Below are positions 60,653 through 64,000 of a stretch of 64,000 nt of DNA, piece by piece (position 1 is the stretch's first letter; each line of letters opens with the position of its first letter). The stretch is taken from positions 124,001 through 188,000 of the forward strand of contig NZ_SNWQ01000015.1 in NCBI RefSeq assembly GCF_004361855.1, read 5' to 3'. The notes below the pieces were generated by a model that worked only from the letters and a program-made list of their open reading frames with translations, ran no database searches and had not been told where the DNA came from. The stretch is from Kribbella caucasensis (GTDB lineage Bacteria > Actinomycetota > Actinomycetes > Propionibacteriales > Kribbellaceae). A program made the translations under genes and the position numbers.

Positions 60653-61653
60653 CGATGTTCGAGCTGGAGTTCATGCAGCGGGCGTTGATCGCCGGACTGC
60701 TCACTGGCCTCACCGCGCCCGCGATCGGGACGTACCTGGTCCAGCGCCGGCTGTCCCTGATGGGTGACGGTATCGGCCATATCGCGATCACCGGTGTCGC
60801 CCTCGGCCTGCTCACCGGGACCGCGCCCGCGCTGACCGCCGTACTGGTCGCCATCGTCGGCGCCACCGCGATCGAACTGGTCCGAGCCCGTGGCAAGGCG
60901 AGTGGTGACGTCGCTCTCGCGCTGCTGTTCTACGGCGGTATCGCCGGTGGTGTGCTGCTCATCGGCCTGGCCGGACAGGGCGCTGCGACGTTGAACACCT
61001 ACCTGTTCGGCTCGCTGACCACGGTCTCCCCGAGCGACCTGTACGCCGTGGTGGCGCTGGCCGTCGCCGTACTGGTGTTCGCGATCGGTCTCGGGCCGCA
61101 ACTGTTCGCCGTCTGCCAGGACGAGGAGTTCGCGCGAGTCACAGGTCTGCGAGTTCAGATGCTCAACCTGCTCATCGCAGTACTGGCCGCGGTGACCGTG
61201 ACGTTGGCCATGCGGACCGTCGGGTTGCTGCTGGTCAGCGCGTTGATGGTGGTGCCGGTCGCGACGGCGCAGCAGGTCACGCGTTCCTTCCGTAGTACGT
61301 TCGCGACTGCTTGTGCGATCGGGGTGATCGCCTGCCTCGCCGGCATCGTCACGTCGTACAACGCCGACGTCGCCCCGGGCGCCACCATCGTCGTACTGGC
61401 CCTGGCCGGCTTCGTGGTGGCGGCGACCGCCGGAGCCCTCGTACGGCGACGCCGTGGCGTCCGCGCGCCGCTGCCCGACGAGGAGCCCGAGGTCGACGTA
61501 CCGGAGCCGGCGCCGCATGTGGTCAGCGCCGGGCACCCCCACGCACACACCGCCGACTGCGGTCACCCGAAGGTCGAACACGGCGACCACGTCGACTACG
61601 TGCACGACGGACACCTGCACGCGGCGCACGGGGATCACTGGGACGAGCACTGA
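60649..61653 (+). CDS. znuB: Zinc ABC transporter permease
   Basis: A 334-residue ABC-3 family permease with about eight helices (RRLSLMGDGIGHIAITGVAL, then RTVGLLLVSALMVVPVATAQ). The C-terminal ~55 residues are exceptionally His/Asp-rich (HPHAHTADCGHPKVEHGDH), a probable zinc sensor or buffer. GTG 60649 overlaps the znuC stop. The zur gene follows 65 bases downstream. Confidence 0.93.
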   Translation: MTMFELEFMQRALIAGLLTGLTAPAIGTYLVQRRLSLMGDGIGHIAITGVALGLLTGTAPALTAVLVAIVGATAIELVRARGKASGDVALALLFYGGIAGGVLLIGLAGQGAATLNTYLFGSLTTVSPSDLYAVVALAVAVLVFAIGLGPQLFAVCQDEEFARVTGLRVQMLNLLIAVLAAVTVTLAMRTVGLLLVSALMVVPVATAQQVTRSFRSTFATACAIGVIACLAGIVTSYNADVAPGATIVVLALAGFVVAATAGALVRRRRGVRAPLPDEEPEVDVPEPAPHVVSAGHPHAHTADCGHPKVEHGDHVDYVHDGHLHAAHGDHWDEH

Positions 61654-61718
61654 TTTGTCAGCCAATGAGAGAATGGCGAGTTGCCGGGGAAAACGGTGAC
61701 CGGATGACAGGAGGCACG

Positions 61719-62114
61719 GTGGCCATCGGAACACGCTCGACCCGTCAGCGCGCAGCGGTCGCATCCGCGCTCGACAATATCGATGACTTCCGGACAGCAC
61801 AGGAGATCCACCAGGAGCTCCGGTCCGCGGGCGAGGCCGTCGGCCTGACCACCGTTTACCGGACCCTGCAGGCCCTCGCCGACTCGCGTGAGGTGGACGT
61901 ACTCCGCACCACGGACGGCGAGACGGCGTACCGGCGCTGCTCGAAGGGTCACCACCACCACCTGGTCTGCCGCAACTGCGGCCGCACCGTCGAGGTCGAG
62001 GGCCCGGCCGTCGAGCGCTGGGCCGACAAGGTCGCCGCCGAGCACGGGTACGCCGACATCAGCCACACCCTGGAGATCTTCGGCACCTGCAAGGACTGCC
62101 AGACCACCTCCTGA
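61719..62114 (+). CDS. zur: Zinc uptake regulator (Fur family)
   Basis: A 131-residue Fur-family repressor: DNA-binding helix with GLTTVYRTLQAL, a regulatory metal site around YRRCSKGHHHHLVCRNCGRTVEV, and a terminal CKDC structural Cys pair. Linkage to znuABC and the Zur-type box indicates zinc rather than iron. GTG 61719 is chosen because AGGAGG lies five bases before it; ATG 61704 is the alternative. Confidence 0.9.
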   Translation: MAIGTRSTRQRAAVASALDNIDDFRTAQEIHQELRSAGEAVGLTTVYRTLQALADSREVDVLRTTDGETAYRRCSKGHHHHLVCRNCGRTVEVEGPAVERWADKVAAEHGYADISHTLEIFGTCKDCQTTS

Positions 62115-62161
62115 CTGAGCCTCCCGGGTGAGCCTCCCGTGTGAGGCGGATCACCTTTGCC

Positions 62162-62177
62162 TTTGAGCGCGCTCTAA
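62162..62177. promoter_or_regulatory. MerR-type operator
   Basis: TTTGAGCGCGCTCTAA contains the perfect core GAGCGCGCTC and sits between TTTGCC (-35-like) and TACCGT (-10-like). This fits the dyads of MerR regulators linked to aldo-keto reductases. Confidence 0.55.
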
Positions 62178-62194
62178 CCCGTACCGTCGAAGAC

Positions 62195-62662
62195 ATGACC
62201 ACCGCCGCGGAACGCCTCGACGCGCTCGCCGGGTTCTTCGAGAACCAGGCGCCGGTCGCACCTGAGCTGATCCGGCTGCTCGACCTGCCGCCGGATCTGC
62301 CGGACGAGCTGACCATCGCCGAGATCGCCGACTTCACCGGCCTGACCGCACACACCCTCCGGTACTACGAACGTATCGGTCTGCTCCAGGTCGGGCGGGA
62401 CGCGGCCGGGTATCGGCGGTACGACCGGCAGGCGCTGGCCCGGATCGTGTTCATCACCAGGCTGCGGCTGTCGGACATGCCGATCAGCACGATCACCCAC
62501 TACTTAGAACTGGTCCGGCAGGGCGATGCGACCGCGCCGCAGCGGTTGGCCCTGATGCAGGAGCACCGGGCCAGGATCCAGCGCCGGCTGCGCGAACTGC
62601 AGGCGGCCCTCGCGGTGACCGACTACAAGATCACCACGTACGGCGGCAACGCCACTCCGTAA
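62195..62662 (+). CDS. MerR-family regulator
   Basis: A 155-residue MerR protein: helix-turn-helix in LTIAEIADFTGLTAHTLRYY, wing near GLLQVGRDAAGYRRYDRQ, then the dimerisation coiled coil (LALMQEHRARIQRRLRELQ). No effector-binding Cys cluster is present, so it is not a heavy-metal sensor. It likely activates the aldo-keto reductase downstream and its own promoter via the dyad at 62162. Confidence 0.88.
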   Translation: MTTAAERLDALAGFFENQAPVAPELIRLLDLPPDLPDELTIAEIADFTGLTAHTLRYYERIGLLQVGRDAAGYRRYDRQALARIVFITRLRLSDMPISTITHYLELVRQGDATAPQRLALMQEHRARIQRRLRELQAALAVTDYKITTYGGNATP

Positions 62663-62740
62663 TCCACCTTCGTTCCCAAGCCGGTCGTCGTTGTGCGCGC
62701 GGCCGGCGGGCGGAGCCATGTCTACTTGGGAGATTTGAGC

Positions 62741-63721
62741 ATGAAACTCGGCAGCACCGGTCTCGACGTCAGCCGGCTCGGACTCGGTTGTATGGGGATG
62801 TCACAGTCCTACGGCGCGTCCGACGAGAGCGAGTCGATCGCGACCATCCACCGCGCCCTCGACCTCGGGATCACATTCCTCGACACGGCTGACCTGTACG
62901 GCGCCGGCGCGAACGAGCAACTCGTCGGCAAGGCGATCCGTGACCGCCGGGACGAGGTGGTCCTGGCCACCAAGTTCGGCATCGTGATGGAGCCTTCGAC
63001 GTACAAGCTCATCCGGGTGGACGGCTCACCTGGATATGTGCGTTCTGCGGTTGACGCTTCGCTGGAACGGCTGGGGGTGGATCACATCGACCTGTACTAC
63101 CAGCATCGGGCCGACCCCGGCGTACCGATCGAGGAGACGGTCGGGGTGATGGCCGAGCTGGTCGCGGCCGGGAAGGTGAAGTATCTGGGGTTGTCGGAGG
63201 CGTCGGCGGAGACGATTCGGCGGGCGCACGCGGTGCATCCGATCTCGGCGGTGCAGACCGAGTGGTCGCTGTTCAGCCGCGACATCGAGGACGAGGTGCT
63301 GCCGGTCTGCCGTTCGCTGGGGATCGGGGTGGTGCCGTACTCACCGCTGGGTCGCGGTCTGCTCACGGGGACGGTCGCGCGGACGGATGACCTTGCGGAG
63401 AACGACTTCCGGCGTACGCTGCCCCGGTTCGACGCGGAGAACTTCGACGCGAATCTGACGGTCGTCGACCGGATACGGGAGGTCGCCGCGCGGTACGACG
63501 CGACGGCCGGGCAGGTCGCGCTTGCGTGGCTGCTTGCTCAGGGCAACGATGTGGCGCCGATCCCGGGGACCAAGCGGCGGCGATACCTGGAGGAGAACCA
63601 CGCTGCCCTCGACCTCGAGCTGTCGGCGGACGATCTTGCCGCGCTGTCGGCGCTGAAGCCGGCCGGCGCGCGCTACCCCGACATGACCTGGGTCAACCGC
63701 GATACGGCGCAGGTCAGCTGA
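62741..63721 (+). CDS. Aldo/keto reductase
   Basis: A 326-residue AKR barrel: catalytic tetrad Asp/Tyr in FLDTADLYG, Lys in VLATKFG and His in YYQHRADPG, with the NADPH-binding [13 protein letters not shown]. It resembles AKR11/12-type reductases of aldehydes and sugars. The start at ATG 62741 has GGGAG upstream. It follows the MerR gene by 78 bases. It overlaps the convergent metallo-hydrolase by eight bases. Confidence 0.93.
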   Translation: MKLGSTGLDVSRLGLGCMGMSQSYGASDESESIATIHRALDLGITFLDTADLYGAGANEQLVGKAIRDRRDEVVLATKFGIVMEPSTYKLIRVDGSPGYVRSAVDASLERLGVDHIDLYYQHRADPGVPIEETVGVMAELVAAGKVKYLGLSEASAETIRRAHAVHPISAVQTEWSLFSRDIEDEVLPVCRSLGIGVVPYSPLGRGLLTGTVARTDDLAENDFRRTLPRFDAENFDANLTVVDRIREVAARYDATAGQVALAWLLAQGNDVAPIPGTKRRRYLEENHAALDLELSADDLAALSALKPAGARYPDMTWVNRDTAQVS

Positions 63722-64000
63722 TGTGACCGGCCTCGGCGACGATTGTGGTGGTGTCGCCGTGGCCGGTGTGGACGACGGTGCCGGGCGGGAGGGTGAGCAG
63801 GCGGTCGCGGATCGACTTGAGGATGGTCGGTTTGTCGCTGTACGAGCGGCCGGTCGCGCCCGGGCCGCCGTGGAAGAGGGTGTCGCCGGTGAAGACGGCC
63901 TCGAGCTCCTCCGCATACAGGCAGGTGGAGCCGGGGCTGTGGCCTGGGGTGTGGATCGCTTTTAGTGCCGTCCCGGCGACTTCGAAGGTGGTGCCGTCGG
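63714..64000 (-). CDS. Metallo-beta-lactamase-fold hydrolase (partial)
   Basis: The C-terminal part, read on the minus strand, runs off the window's right end. It contains [11 protein letters not shown], the third-metal-ligand-type [17 protein letters not shown] and a terminal [11 protein letters not shown] with the last His. This is the glyoxalase-II-like branch of the MBL fold, hydrolysing thioesters or other substrates. The N-terminal HxHxDH motif must lie beyond 64000. Confidence 0.85.
   Translation of the reverse strand, partial: DGTTFEVAGTALKAIHTPGHSPGSTCLYAEELEAVFTGDTLFHGGPGATGRSYSDKPTILKSIRDRLLTLPPGTVVHTGHGDTTTIVAEAGHIS

Noticed and set aside
1-64000. CRISPR arrays, rRNA operons and complete insertion sequences
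   Set aside because: No spaced repeat array, no rRNA-like sequence and no transposase frame was seen in the window.

Overview
This window is high-GC DNA, apparently chromosomal, from an actinomycete. Supporting features are GTG/TTG starts, an AfsR-type BTAD regulator, a TIGR03086 (mycothiol/DinB-type) protein, a Zur box of actinobacterial form, a helix-turn-helix/MurA fusion and several apparently leaderless promoters. The gene mix resembles Nocardioidaceae such as Kribbella, but that placement is inference from family knowledge, not a search.

Left end (1-9.4 kb): a DUF1707 membrane protein converges on a small basic protein across a strong hairpin. A 2220-residue secreted RHS/YD-repeat polymorphic toxin with a very cationic tip follows. 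Then come a lipoprotein hydrolase and two broken genes: the last ~50 codons of a methyltransferase and a frameshifted PPOX flavoenzyme.

Putative island (9.37-15.95 kb): two perfect 44-bp direct repeats. One is the 3' half of an intact tRNA(CAU) gene and the other is an orphan copy 6.5 kb away. Between them lie a small secreted protein, a 1423-residue BTAD-STAND-WD40 transmembrane regulator, a decayed tRNA-like sequence, an HEXXH peptidase fragment and smpB without ssrA. No integrase is visible, so it looks like the scar of a tRNA-integrated element.

Core block (16-30 kb): tRNA-Asn, a principal-like sigma factor, dnaG, an FAD reductase, a GntR/FCD regulator, dgt, then small enzymes and TetR-controlled genes. 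The reductase and GntR genes are separated only by a 166-bp palindrome. An HTH-MurA fusion has an 18-bp palindrome over its start region. Next to it is an acidic protein that I read as four tandem Phd/YefM-like modules.

Middle (30-42.6 kb): ppdK, a MoxR-type ATPase with a VWA partner, a double-MerR regulator behind a beta-lactamase-like hydrolase, an HTH/Clp-N protein with twin palindromic operators, mug, and two hydrolases under a TetR regulator with paired operators.

Sugar-type operon (52-42.6 kb, minus strand): regulator, Tat lipoprotein binding protein, two permeases, MsmK-type ATPase, an intact acetyl-xylan-esterase-like hydrolase, a paralogue that has lost its catalytic serine and histidine, a SelA-like PLP enzyme, and a stand-alone LigD polymerase domain. 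The genes abut or overlap, which suggests one transcript for import and deacetylation/deamination of an acetylated sugar derivative.

Right end (52-64 kb): a glyS-lipoprotein-dus operon, a two-gene toxin-antitoxin pair, and a zinc regulon. The zinc regulon has znuABC and zur on one strand and a His-rich YibE/F membrane protein divergent from it, sharing one Zur-type site. A MerR/aldo-keto reductase pair and the C-terminal end of a metallo-beta-lactamase-fold hydrolase finish the window.
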